A DNA stretch of 8,038 nt from an uncultured Rikenellaceae bacterium (GCA_947176715.1 CAMWRR010000082.1:1-8038), one strand, 5' to 3'. Positions 1 to 5,855 are shown, counted from the first letter of the stretch. Made by a program: numbers and translations. Notes: generated from the letters alone by a model not told the origin.

Positions 1-814
1 ACACATCCTCCAACTTTTTGCCCACGCATATCGTATTGCCCTCGGTGACGTCTGTAGAGTATAAGTTTATTTGGTTTAGATAGAGCATCGCCTCTATGAA
101 TTTGTCGGCGGCGGCGTTGTAGCGTACCACTTTGGCGAGGAGGTTTATTTCATTGGTGTTGTCTCCGACATCGATGGTTACTTTGTCTATATCTTTTGTT
201 ATGGGCAGTTGGTGTACGGTGTCGTTTTCATACATCAGCCTTTGGAAGCCGGTGAAATTGTCGTTAGCTTGCGTGATGAGCACTCTACCATTTCCGCATG
301 AGGTTACCGCCCAGCACATGCTTTTCAAATAGTCGGTCTCTATCACGGGGTGCGGCGCCCGGCTGCTGTCCTGCAGGAGCCTTGTGATGTTCAGCTCCAA
401 TATCTGGCTCTTGGATTCGTTGGGCGCATGCACAAAAAGCGAGTCGTTGTCATTGAAGAAATAGCATGAACTTACGTACGGTGGACTATAGATGAACTCT
501 CCGGGGCCGTTACCGGTTCTCATGCACCCGCCGTATTCCTTCTTGCCGTCGAGAGAGTATATGACCCACGCGTTCCCTATGGTACCGAATATCCCCGCTT
601 TGTCGACAAACAACAGCGTGTCCACAACCATTATGTCTCTTAGTCCGACCTCGTCGAGTTTGAAGCTCTCGATCTCTTTCAGCTGTCCCGTCCGTGGAAA
701 TTCTCTGATAAATTCGGGTTTGCCTATACTGAGGACATTGCCGTCTCCTTTGCAAGAGACAAGTGCCGGCACTATGAAGAGTGCCGATACTATTGTTTTG
801 GTTAATTTGTTCAT
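1..814 (-). CDS. BF3164-like (TolB-like propeller) lipoprotein, 3' end outside window
   Basis: Third and last visible propeller paralog of the leftward operon; 271 codons are in the window, and comparison with the neighbouring copies suggests about 100 more residues lie beyond the left edge. The ATG at 814 opens a protein starting MNKLTKTIVSALFIVP, with a lipobox (LVSC) placing the lipidated cysteine at residue 21, so it is a predicted envelope lipoprotein. The family signature G-x-GPGEF is at residues 101-107 (GNGPGEF), preceded by a YSLDGKK strand-turn typical of propeller blades. The visible part ends inside the segment reading GKKLEDV, which matches GKKLDD in both other copies. It follows the second paralog after an 84-bp gap that contains a weak hairpin (TATCGA/TCGATA, 833-848). 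The fold assignment is by family resemblance; ligand and function are unknown. Confidence 0.85.
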   Translation of the reverse strand, partial: MNKLTKTIVSALFIVPALVSCKGDGNVLSIGKPEFIREFPRTGQLKEIESFKLDEVGLRDIMVVDTLLFVDKAGIFGTIGNAWVIYSLDGKKEYGGCMRTGNGPGEFIYSPPYVSSCYFFNDNDSLFVHAPNESKSQILELNITRLLQDSSRAPHPVIETDYLKSMCWAVTSCGNGRVLITQANDNFTGFQRLMYENDTVHQLPITKDIDKVTIDVGDNTNEINLLAKVVRYNAAADKFIEAMLYLNQINLYSTDVTEGNTICVGKKLEDV

Positions 815-898
815 GACTATGATGTTTATTTTTATCGAATAATCGATACAAGACCTCCCTCCGTGTGGTTATTTGCGTTAAGACGGTAAGCCGTGTTG

Positions 899-2014
899 TC
901 AGTTCCTCAGGCTCCGCACTATCTCCGTGGCATCGTATGCAATAAGTCTGTCTTCGCTTTGGTGGATGACATAAAGCACGTTGTTTTTGAAGTTTATGTC
1001 GAATGCGAAAACAATGTATGGAAGCTCTACAAGGTATTTGGGGTTGCCCTCCCAGTCGAAGAACTGTATTTGGCTTTTGCCCGGTTGATCTTCCAATGGC
1101 CAGAGGTCTCCGATATAGATGGCGCCGAAACCCTCGTCCCATGCTGCGGATGTCATATAGGCTCTTCGGCGTGATTCTCGTGGTGTCTGCTCTACATGTC
1201 TGATGTCGTCGAGCTTTTTACCTACGCATATCGTCTTGCCTTCGGTGCCGTCCGCCGAATAGATGTTTATTTGGTTGAAGTCAACCATCGTTTCGACGAA
1301 TTTGTCGGCGGCGGCGTTGTAATGTATTACACTGCCAATTATGTTTACGTCTTCGTGATTACCCCCTTTGCCTACGGTTATTTCATCAATCTCTCTTGTT
1401 ATGGGCAGTTGGTGTACGGTGTCGTTTTCGTACATCAAATGATTAAGCCCGGTGAAATAGTCGTTTGCTCGATTGAGCAATACACGTCCGTTCCCGCAAG
1501 GTATCGTAGCCCAGCTGTTCGAGCTTATGTATTTGGACTCCATCACGGAATATGGTATGACATCGTTGTCATTTAGAAAGCGGGTGATATTCAATTTGAA
1601 AACGGTGTTTCTGGGATTGGACGGTGCGTAGACGAACAGGGAATCGCCCTCGTGAGTGAAAAAACAGTCGTTGACATAAGGAACATAGGAGATGAACTCC
1701 CCCGGCCCTTGGCCCACTCTCATGCACTCGCCGTATTTCCGCTTGCCGTCGAGCGAGTAGACGGCCCATCCGTTTTCGGTGTTGACAAAGTTCCATTTGT
1801 CGACAAACAAAAGTGTGTCAACCACCTTTATAGCCCTCAAACTAAACTCGTCGAGTTGGAAATCCTCTATCTCACGCATCTCTCCGGTGGCGGGAAATTC
1901 GCGTATGAAAATGGGTTTGCCTATGCTGAGGTACTTGCCGTTATCCTTGCAGGAGAAGAGTACCGGCACTATGAAGAGTGCCGATACTATTGTTTTGATG
2001 ATTCTTCTATACAT
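899..2014 (-). CDS. BF3164-like (TolB-like propeller) lipoprotein, second tandem copy
   Basis: A 371-residue predicted lipoprotein, the middle of three tandem paralogs. I chose the ATG at 2014 (protein MYRRIIKTIV...). The frame can be extended two codons to a TTG at 2020, but the ATG gives a normal short signal peptide. The lipobox is LFSC, with the lipidated cysteine at residue 22. The family signature GQGPGEF is at residues 101-107, and near the C-terminus there is a conserved blade segment, FFDWEGNPKYLVELPY, followed by a second strand ending in VLYVI. These match the BF3164/TolB-like six-bladed propeller lipoproteins of Bacteroidota, which often sit beside NVEALA-type small proteins. The gene starts 54 bp after the upstream paralog. 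Parts of its DNA are identical to the copy at 1-814, indicating recent duplication. Substrate or partner is unknown. Confidence 0.87.
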   Translation of the reverse strand: MYRRIIKTIVSALFIVPVLFSCKDNGKYLSIGKPIFIREFPATGEMREIEDFQLDEFSLRAIKVVDTLLFVDKWNFVNTENGWAVYSLDGKRKYGECMRVGQGPGEFISYVPYVNDCFFTHEGDSLFVYAPSNPRNTVFKLNITRFLNDNDVIPYSVMESKYISSNSWATIPCGNGRVLLNRANDYFTGLNHLMYENDTVHQLPITREIDEITVGKGGNHEDVNIIGSVIHYNAAADKFVETMVDFNQINIYSADGTEGKTICVGKKLDDIRHVEQTPRESRRRAYMTSAAWDEGFGAIYIGDLWPLEDQPGKSQIQFFDWEGNPKYLVELPYIVFAFDINFKNNVLYVIHQSEDRLIAYDATEIVRSLRN

Positions 2015-2068
2015 TTTCAATTATGTTTTCGAGAGTCAAGTACGGGAGATTGTCAATATGCTATGCTG

Positions 2069-3160
2069 TCAGTTTCTGAGGGCTTTAACTATTTCCGTTG
2101 CGTCGTAGGCTATCAGCTTATCATCTTTGGGGTCAATGGCATAAAGCACGTTGTTGTTGAAGTCTATGTCGAACGCCGACACCTGATAGGGAAGTTCGAC
2201 GAGATATTTGGGGTTGCCCTCCCAGTCGAAGAATTGTATCTGGCTTTTCTCGGAGAGGAGTTTCTGTACATCTATTTTGGATCTCCCTAAATAGAGTGCA
2301 CCGAACCCCTCATCCCAAGCCTCCACCGTTGTGTATGTGTCTTTGCGGGAGAATTTCGGCTCTTTTTCGATTTTTGAGACGTCGTCTAACTTTTTACCTA
2401 CGCATATCGTTTTGCCTTCGGTGCCGTCTGCGGAGTAGAGGTTTATCTGGTTGAGATGACACATTGCTTCGACAAACTTGTCTGCAGCGGTGTTGTAGCG
2501 GATTGCTTTAGTGATAAGATTCAGATCACTATTGGGGTTAATTGTTACTTCGTCTATGCCTCGTGTGACAGATAGTTGGGTGACGGTGTCGTTTTCGTAC
2601 ATAAGCCTCTGAACACTCGTGTAATAGTCATCGGCTTTCGTGAGTAGCATTCTGTCCTTGCCACATGGAGTTACCGCCCAACAGTCGCTGTTGATATTGT
2701 CGGTTTTTATTACGATATGGGGAATCTTGTTCCCTCCCGCGATAAGTTCCGTGATATTCAGTTCGTAAAGACATCTTATGTGTTTTTCCGGAGTGTACAC
2801 GAATAACGAGTCTCTGTCATGGAAAAAATAGCACGATCTCACCCAAGGTATGCTATAGGTAAATTCCCCCGGCCCTCGTCCCACGCTCATGCACTCGCCG
2901 TATTTCCGCTTGCCGTCGAGAGAGTATATGACCCACGCACTTCCTCTGTCGACAAACAGCAGTGTGTCGACAACCTTTATAGACTGTAACCCGATCTCGT
3001 CGCAATGGAATCTATCGATCTGTTTAGGGATGCCCTCTGCCGGAAACCCGCTCACAAAACAAGGCTCACCTATGCTGAGATATCTGCCCTCGCCTTTGCA
3101 AGAGATAAGTACCGGCACTATGAAAAGTGCCGATACTATGGTTTTGGTTAATTTGTTCAT
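2069..3160 (-). CDS. BF3164-like (TolB-like propeller) lipoprotein, first tandem copy
   Basis: A complete 363-residue predicted lipoprotein, the promoter-proximal member of the three paralogs. The ATG at 3160 lies only 4 nt after the stop of the NVEALA-like gene, so the two are almost certainly co-transcribed and perhaps translationally coupled. The signal peptide (MNKLTKTIVSALFIVPVL) ends in lipobox LISC with Cys21. The propeller signature GRGPGEF is at residues 94-100; a C-terminal blade with FDWEGNP is near residues 311-317, followed by FDIDFNNNVLYAID. The protein ends in ALRN, as the second copy ends in SLRN. It is about ten residues shorter than its neighbours around residue 72, where the other two copies carry an extra loop before the AW/GW strand. 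The family is named from motif recognition; its molecular activity is not established. Confidence 0.87.
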   Translation of the reverse strand: MNKLTKTIVSALFIVPVLISCKGEGRYLSIGEPCFVSGFPAEGIPKQIDRFHCDEIGLQSIKVVDTLLFVDRGSAWVIYSLDGKRKYGECMSVGRGPGEFTYSIPWVRSCYFFHDRDSLFVYTPEKHIRCLYELNITELIAGGNKIPHIVIKTDNINSDCWAVTPCGKDRMLLTKADDYYTSVQRLMYENDTVTQLSVTRGIDEVTINPNSDLNLITKAIRYNTAADKFVEAMCHLNQINLYSADGTEGKTICVGKKLDDVSKIEKEPKFSRKDTYTTVEAWDEGFGALYLGRSKIDVQKLLSEKSQIQFFDWEGNPKYLVELPYQVSAFDIDFNNNVLYAIDPKDDKLIAYDATEIVKALRN

Positions 3161-3164
3161 TAAT

Positions 3165-3443
3165 TTAATTTTTCACACATGTTGATTTAGGGCTATACCA
3201 TACATCATCTCCTTCAATCGATTCACAAGTAGGACAATATCGCACTGTGTGCGTATCCGATGAAGTAATAGTGTTATAGCAACTCAATACGCCTTTTTCC
3301 TCGCCTTCTTCATCCGAGAGCACTTCGATAGCAGTGAGCTGAAGATCGCTCAAATCTTTCTGGTTTTTCTGGCTGAAAGCGTAGGTTACGCTCGCTGCGC
3401 CGACGACTGCAACTAAAGTCGCGAGAAAAGTAAATCTTTTCAT
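3165..3443 (-). CDS. NVEALA-like small secreted protein with four cysteines
   Basis: A 92-residue protein at the head of the propeller operon. It begins with a basic-hydrophobic export segment (MKRFTFLATLVAVVGAASV) without a lipobox cysteine. Next comes LSDLQLTAIEVLSDEEGEE (about residues 31-49), which I align with the LSDLALANVEALA-GE leader motif of the Bacteroidota NVEALA family. The motif is degenerate here: AIEVLS replaces NVEALA, and an acidic stretch follows. The C-terminal part carries Cys55, Cys70, Cys73 and Cys89, the middle pair in a CPTC arrangement, suggesting disulfides or metal binding after export. The stop is 4 nt before the first propeller gene. NVEALA proteins are commonly found next to BF3164-like lipoproteins, and this pairing supports both calls. 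Whether the protein is cleaved after the motif, and what it does, is unknown. Confidence 0.82.
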   Translation of the reverse strand: MKRFTFLATLVAVVGAASVTYAFSQKNQKDLSDLQLTAIEVLSDEEGEEKGVLSCYNTITSSDTHTVRYCPTCESIEGDDVWYSPKSTCVKN

Positions 3444-3572
3444 AATCTAAAAAATTAAGGTTAATGAATTTATTTGACCCCCTCTCATGGGGCTTTATGT
3501 GTCTGTTTGAAAGATTGTAGTTAATTGCGGGTATTTGAGTTGACGTTTTATGTTGTACGGTTACTTATGTGA

Positions 3573-3604
3573 CAAATATAATATTTTATAATATAAAAAA
3601 CAAA
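3573..3604 (-). promoter_or_regulatory. Bacteroidota-type promoter of the NVEALA-like/propeller operon
   Basis: On the minus strand TTTG (3604-3601) is followed after exactly 20 bp by TATATTTG (3580-3573). These match the Bacteroidota sigma-ABfr -33 (TTTG) and -7 (TAnnTTTG) consensus elements with preferred spacing. Transcription should start near 3566, giving a leader of roughly 120 nt ahead of the ATG at 3443. Confidence 0.75.
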
Positions 3605-3669
3605 TAAATTATTAATAAAATTATCTGCCTGTAGATAGTAGGTCTTGAAATAGTCCGGAGTGTACGTTT

Positions 3670-3717
3670 TACGACAACGCCGAACGTATCTTATAAGATG
3701 CGTTCGGCGTTGTCGTA
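3670..3717. repeat. 48-nt near-perfect palindrome, possible terminator
   Basis: The arms TACGACAACGCCGAACG (3670-3686) and CGTTCGGCGTTGTCGTA (3701-3717) are perfectly complementary. The centre ATCTTATAAGAT is also self-complementary, so the whole element folds on itself with only one T/G mismatch pair (3687/3700). It starts 34 nt downstream of the thioredoxin-like gene's stop codon and lies upstream of the next promoter, so transcription termination for the leftward genes is the simplest role. There is no U-tract on either strand after the stem (AAAACG on the minus strand), so it is not a classical intrinsic terminator. A protein-binding palindrome or a dispersed repeat is also possible. Confidence 0.7.
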
Positions 3718-3728
3718 TCTCTGATACG
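3714..3728. repeat. Short hairpin overlapping the long palindrome
   Basis: CGTATC (3714-3719) and GATACG (3723-3728) form a perfect 6-bp stem with a 3-nt loop. Its inner arm shares 4 nt (3714-3717) with the end of the 48-nt palindrome, so the two structures cannot be fully formed at the same time in one RNA. Confidence 0.45.
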
Positions 3729-3751
3729 ATAGCTAAGTCGTAGTGTCGGCG

Positions 3752-4267
3752 TTAAAGTCTGCCCGATATTATGCCGTTGTAAACGGAGTCGGCCTTGTAT
3801 GATTTGCTGGGGTCTCCTATGAATCTGATGGTTTTGTCGGAATCGAGCAACATCACTACGTCTCTTCCCAAGGGTTCGACATCTTCGTTGTCGCGTATAA
3901 ATACCCCTGCCGTATCTACATGGGTTTGTGCTTCGAACCCGTGGACTCTCATCAGGGTTTTTACCTCGGACGGAGATGCCGCCTCTACTATGAACATGAT
4001 GTTCACCTTGTCGCCGAACTTATCTGTGATTCTGTCCCTGTACCTTTTCCAAATGTCCATTTTGAGTTGGCAAGAGGTGCACGACAACGGCTTTACGTAT
4101 CTCAATACGGTGTAGTGTCCGTGGGTGGTGTCTATCTCCAAGTCGGTGTTGACTTCGGAGCCTATCAGCCTCTCGACGCTTTGGCCTATGCGGCCTGAGT
4201 TACGGCAACCGCCGATAAAGAAAGACATTGTCAGTAATGTAATCAAGATAAAAAAGGCTCTGTTCAT
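3752..4267 (-). CDS. Thioredoxin-like lipoprotein with a CxxC motif
   Basis: A 171-residue predicted lipoprotein. The ATG at 4267 starts a signal peptide (MNRAFFILITLLTMSFFIGG) with lipobox IGGC, so Cys21 should be lipidated and the protein anchored in the envelope. The mature domain has a strand (HYTVLRYVKP), then CTSC at residues 63-66 at the start of a helix (QLKMDIWKRYRDRI). Next come a second strand (VNIMFIV), a late strand (VVMLLDSDKTIRFIGDP) and a C-terminal helix. This order fits the thioredoxin fold, with the CxxC at the usual strand-helix position. There is no classic WCGPC, so a divergent TlpA/redoxin-like protein is the best description and its redox direction is unknown. It lies 79 bp downstream of the DUF3108 gene with no clear terminator between, so the two may be co-transcribed. 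The cysteine-containing NVEALA-like product is encoded further downstream. Confidence 0.72.
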   Translation of the reverse strand: MNRAFFILITLLTMSFFIGGCRNSGRIGQSVERLIGSEVNTDLEIDTTHGHYTVLRYVKPLSCTSCQLKMDIWKRYRDRITDKFGDKVNIMFIVEAASPSEVKTLMRVHGFEAQTHVDTAGVFIRDNEDVEPLGRDVVMLLDSDKTIRFIGDPSKSYKADSVYNGIISGRL

Positions 4268-4346
4268 TTCTTTCGTTGTTTTAAGTTTGGAAAATAAATC
4301 TTTTTGTTGTTGAGTTGACGCAATATAAGCGAGGTGTGTTGCCGCA

Positions 4347-5177
4347 TCACTTCACCGTCAGCGGGAAGCGCAACCCCTTGTACGAGGTCAGCCTCACCTT
4401 CACCGAGCCTACCTTTATGGGCGAGTTGACGGCGATGGGGATTCTGTTCCTGTCGTCGGATATCCATATCGTAAATTCGCTCCCATCCTCGAAAGCGTTG
4501 CCCGAGGCGTCGGCCAGTTGGCATTTGAATACCAATGTGTTTATGGCGCCCACACCCTTTATGTTCAGCTTTTCATTGCCTACGAACCGGTAGGAGAGGT
4601 TGCGAACGGTGTCGGCGAAGACCACCTCTATGGGGTAGGGTTTGTCGGGAACCATGCGGCTCACGTCGAGCGACCGTATGTTGAAGAAGAGCGATACGGC
4701 GTCGTAGCTTCTGCCCGATATGGGGTAACGCTTCTCGCGTACCTCGTCGCGGCCGAGGTTGTGCGCCTTGGTGAACACCGTCATGGTGTTCCAGTCGTAG
4801 TTGTAGCTGCTGCGGAAGCGGTAGTCGCCCTCCGAGAGGTCGTTGGAGAAGTAGACGGGGCGCAGATTGCTCTTGTCGAGCCATGTGTCGTAGACATCGT
4901 GCAGGTTGTAGAACCATGTGTAACGCGGGTTGACGTCGCCGGTGGCCCTGATGTGGAAACAGTCGGTGCCGTCGACCTTGGCCGACGATACGGCGAATTT
5001 GACGGTAGCCACGTCGACGTTGACGAAGCCTACCTTGTAGCTTACGGCATACTCGAGCCTCTCGCCGGCCTCGAAAGCTATCTCCGTCTTGCGGTCGCTG
5101 TCGGCGTACACCTGCGCGCTCAGGGTGCCGGGGAGGGCTATACCTATATATAATAAGAAGTATAATGTCTTTTTCAT
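4347..5177 (-). CDS. DUF3108 family exported protein
   Basis: A 276-residue protein starting at the ATG at 5177. The N-terminus MKKTLYFLLYIGIALPGTLSA followed by QVYA is a Sec signal peptide with probable cleavage after Ala21 and no lipobox, so a periplasmic location is predicted. The body matches the DUF3108 family: an early FEAGERLEYAVSYKVGFVNV segment (about residues 35-54), a central strand-rich region beginning WFYNLHDVYDTWLDKSNLRP, and the C-terminal DGSEFTIWISDDRNRIPI followed by KVGSVKVRL. The length is normal for the family. DUF3108 proteins are expected to form a beta-rich fold; their function is not established, so none is assigned. A candidate -7 element lies about 125 bp upstream. 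Codon composition is more GC-rich than in the propeller genes and resembles the EF-G2 gene, so it looks like a resident chromosomal gene. Confidence 0.88.
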   Translation of the reverse strand: MKKTLYFLLYIGIALPGTLSAQVYADSDRKTEIAFEAGERLEYAVSYKVGFVNVDVATVKFAVSSAKVDGTDCFHIRATGDVNPRYTWFYNLHDVYDTWLDKSNLRPVYFSNDLSEGDYRFRSSYNYDWNTMTVFTKAHNLGRDEVREKRYPISGRSYDAVSLFFNIRSLDVSRMVPDKPYPIEVVFADTVRNLSYRFVGNEKLNIKGVGAINTLVFKCQLADASGNAFEDGSEFTIWISDDRNRIPIAVNSPIKVGSVKVRLTSYKGLRFPLTVK

Positions 5178-5277
5178 AGGCGAGTTCTGTTATGTCGTTC
5201 CTAACTTCTACGGAGTCGAGAGACGGTTGCGTAATGCTACGGCGGCATCTTCGGCGGCCACGCGTAAACTCCCATCG

Positions 5278-5338
5278 GTTACGTACAACGTATGTGTCGA
5301 ACAAATATAATAAAAATAGAGCAGTTACGTACACATAC
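5278..5338. repeat. Direct and inverted repeats bracketing the DUF3108 promoter element
   Basis: GTTACGTACA occurs at 5278-5287 and again at 5324-5333. GTATGTGT (5290-5297) is complementary to ACACATAC (5331-5338). Both pairs flank the candidate -7 element at 5302-5309. The arrangement resembles paired operator half-sites, but no regulator can be named from the sequence. Confidence 0.45.
5302..5309 (-). promoter_or_regulatory. Candidate -7 element upstream of the DUF3108 gene
   Basis: The minus strand reads TATATTTG, an exact match to the Bacteroidota -7 consensus TAnnTTTG. No TTTG is found at the expected 19-21 bp upstream distance, so the promoter is incomplete as read and may need an activator. 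It would give a leader of roughly 118 nt before the ATG at 5177. Confidence 0.45.
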
Positions 5339-5361
5339 CGTACCAATATATACGGATATGA

Positions 5362-5394
5362 AAAAGGCGTTTGCCTGTGAGACAAACGCCTTTT
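5362..5394 (-). terminator. Intrinsic terminator of the small lipoprotein gene
   Basis: AAAAGGCGTTTG (5362-5373) pairs perfectly with CAAACGCCTTTT (5383-5394) around a 9-nt loop. On the minus strand the stem is followed by a short U-run (CCUUUUU), giving a rho-independent terminator starting 19 nt after the stop codon of the 66-residue lipoprotein gene. The symmetry would also allow some action on the plus strand. It separates this gene from the DUF3108 unit. Confidence 0.85.
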
Positions 5395-5413
5395 CCGACA
5401 TTGCGGCTCGTAA

Positions 5414-5614
5414 TTATTTGGTAGCCGTGGTGTCGATTGCTACGGTGATAGAATCGGTAGCGGCCTCTGCGGTGGTGTCGGCGGGCGCTTCGATCTCTGC
5501 GATTTCGATGGTTTCGCTTTCTACCTCGGTAGCTGCGTTGTTGGCTGAGTTACCCGCGCAAGATGCGAGAACGAATGCCGAGCAAATAGTTGCTAAAGTA
5601 AAGATCTTTTTCAT
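5414..5614 (-). CDS. Small low-complexity lipoprotein, 66 residues
   Basis: The ATG at 5614 opens a short protein with signal peptide MKKIFTLATICSAFVLAS and lipobox LASC, placing the lipidated cysteine at residue 19. The mature 48 residues are almost entirely Ala, Thr, Glu, Asp, Ser and Ile (for example ETIEIAEIEAPADTTAEAAT), strongly acidic and probably unfolded or extended. The coding call rests on the good signal peptide, a near-consensus promoter just upstream (5659-5690) and an intrinsic terminator just downstream, which together form a complete one-gene unit. I recognise no domain. Small acidic lipoproteins of this sort are common in Bacteroidales and are usually annotated as hypothetical. 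The gene is divergent from the EF-G2 gene across a 241-bp gap. Confidence 0.78.
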   Translation of the reverse strand: MKKIFTLATICSAFVLASCAGNSANNAATEVESETIEIAEIEAPADTTAEAATDSITVAIDTTATK

Positions 5615-5658
5615 ATCTCTGTATAAATTAAAAAATGTCCTTATCCGTTTTGAACGCG

Positions 5659-5690
5659 CAAATTTATGTCAACTTGTGTAAAGATGCAAG
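5659..5690 (-). promoter_or_regulatory. Bacteroidota-type promoter of the small lipoprotein gene
   Basis: On the minus strand CTTG (5690-5687), 20 bp, then TAAATTTG (5666-5659). The -7 element is an exact TAnnTTTG match; the -33 element has one mismatch to TTTG. The predicted start lies near 5652, a leader of about 38 nt. Confidence 0.68.
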
Positions 5691-5758
5691 AAGAAATGTC
5701 TGTTTTTTGATTTTGCAGGTGGTTGATAATGTTATAGTTAGAGATTAATGTAAAATTA

Positions 5759-5779
5759 AAACGCCAAAAGTTTGCGTTT
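5759..5779. promoter_or_regulatory. Inverted repeat overlapping the EF-G2 -33 element
   Basis: AAACGC (5759-5764) and GCGTTT (5774-5779) form a perfect inverted repeat spaced by 9 nt. Omitting one C makes the whole element an almost complete palindrome, with CAAA and TTTG as inner arms. It covers the -33 TTTG of the EF-G2 promoter and lies upstream of the predicted transcript start, so it would act as DNA, for example as an operator. The binding protein is unknown. Confidence 0.45.
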
Positions 5780-5802
5780 CCGGGTTATTTTACTTATATT
5801 TA
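5771..5802 (+). promoter_or_regulatory. Bacteroidota-type promoter of the EF-G2 gene
   Basis: TTTG (5771-5774), a 20-bp spacer, then TATATTTA (5795-5802), one mismatch from TAnnTTTG. The predicted transcript start is near 5809, leaving a leader of about 47 nt before the ATG at 5856. The leader is A-rich near the start codon and has no Shine-Dalgarno sequence, as is usual in this phylum. Confidence 0.65.
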
Positions 5803-5855
5803 GAAACTTTAACCGGTGAAGAACATTAATTTCATAACATCAAAAAAGATAGATT

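Larger units (their letters stand above)
3444..3751. other. Non-coding stretch between the thioredoxin-like gene and the NVEALA-like operon
   Basis: This 308-bp gap holds no convincing gene. From right to left it contains a small hairpin (3714-3728) overlapping a 48-nt palindrome (3670-3717), an A/T-rich tract, a near-consensus Bacteroidota promoter for the leftward operon (3573-3604) and a leader of about 120 nt. The leader has a weak CCCC/GGGG hairpin (3478-3492). Confidence 0.7.

Noticed and set aside
833..848. TATCGA/TCGATA hairpin between the second and third propeller genes as a terminator
   Set aside because: The stem is only 6 bp, AT-rich and lacks a following U-tract, so it is unlikely to stop transcription in the operon.
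2015..2020. TTG at 2020 as the start of the second propeller gene
   Set aside because: The in-frame ATG at 2014 gives a conventional signal peptide; the TTG adds only two residues and has no supporting ribosome-binding feature.
3447..3488. Possible 13-codon upstream reading frame in the leader of the NVEALA-like gene
   Set aside because: It has an ATG and ends 4 nt before the main start, but such a short frame is expected by chance and nothing in its sequence suggests an attenuating peptide.
4518..5153. Long open frame on the plus strand (211 codons) rich in valine and alanine
   Set aside because: It lies wholly antisense to the DUF3108 gene, which has a clear signal peptide and family motifs; the composition is typical of a shadow frame of a GC-rich gene.
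4573..5385. 270-codon minus-strand open frame running past the DUF3108 start
   Set aside because: It is arginine-rich and out of frame with the recognised DUF3108 protein, and it runs through that gene's promoter region and the terminator at 5362-5394.
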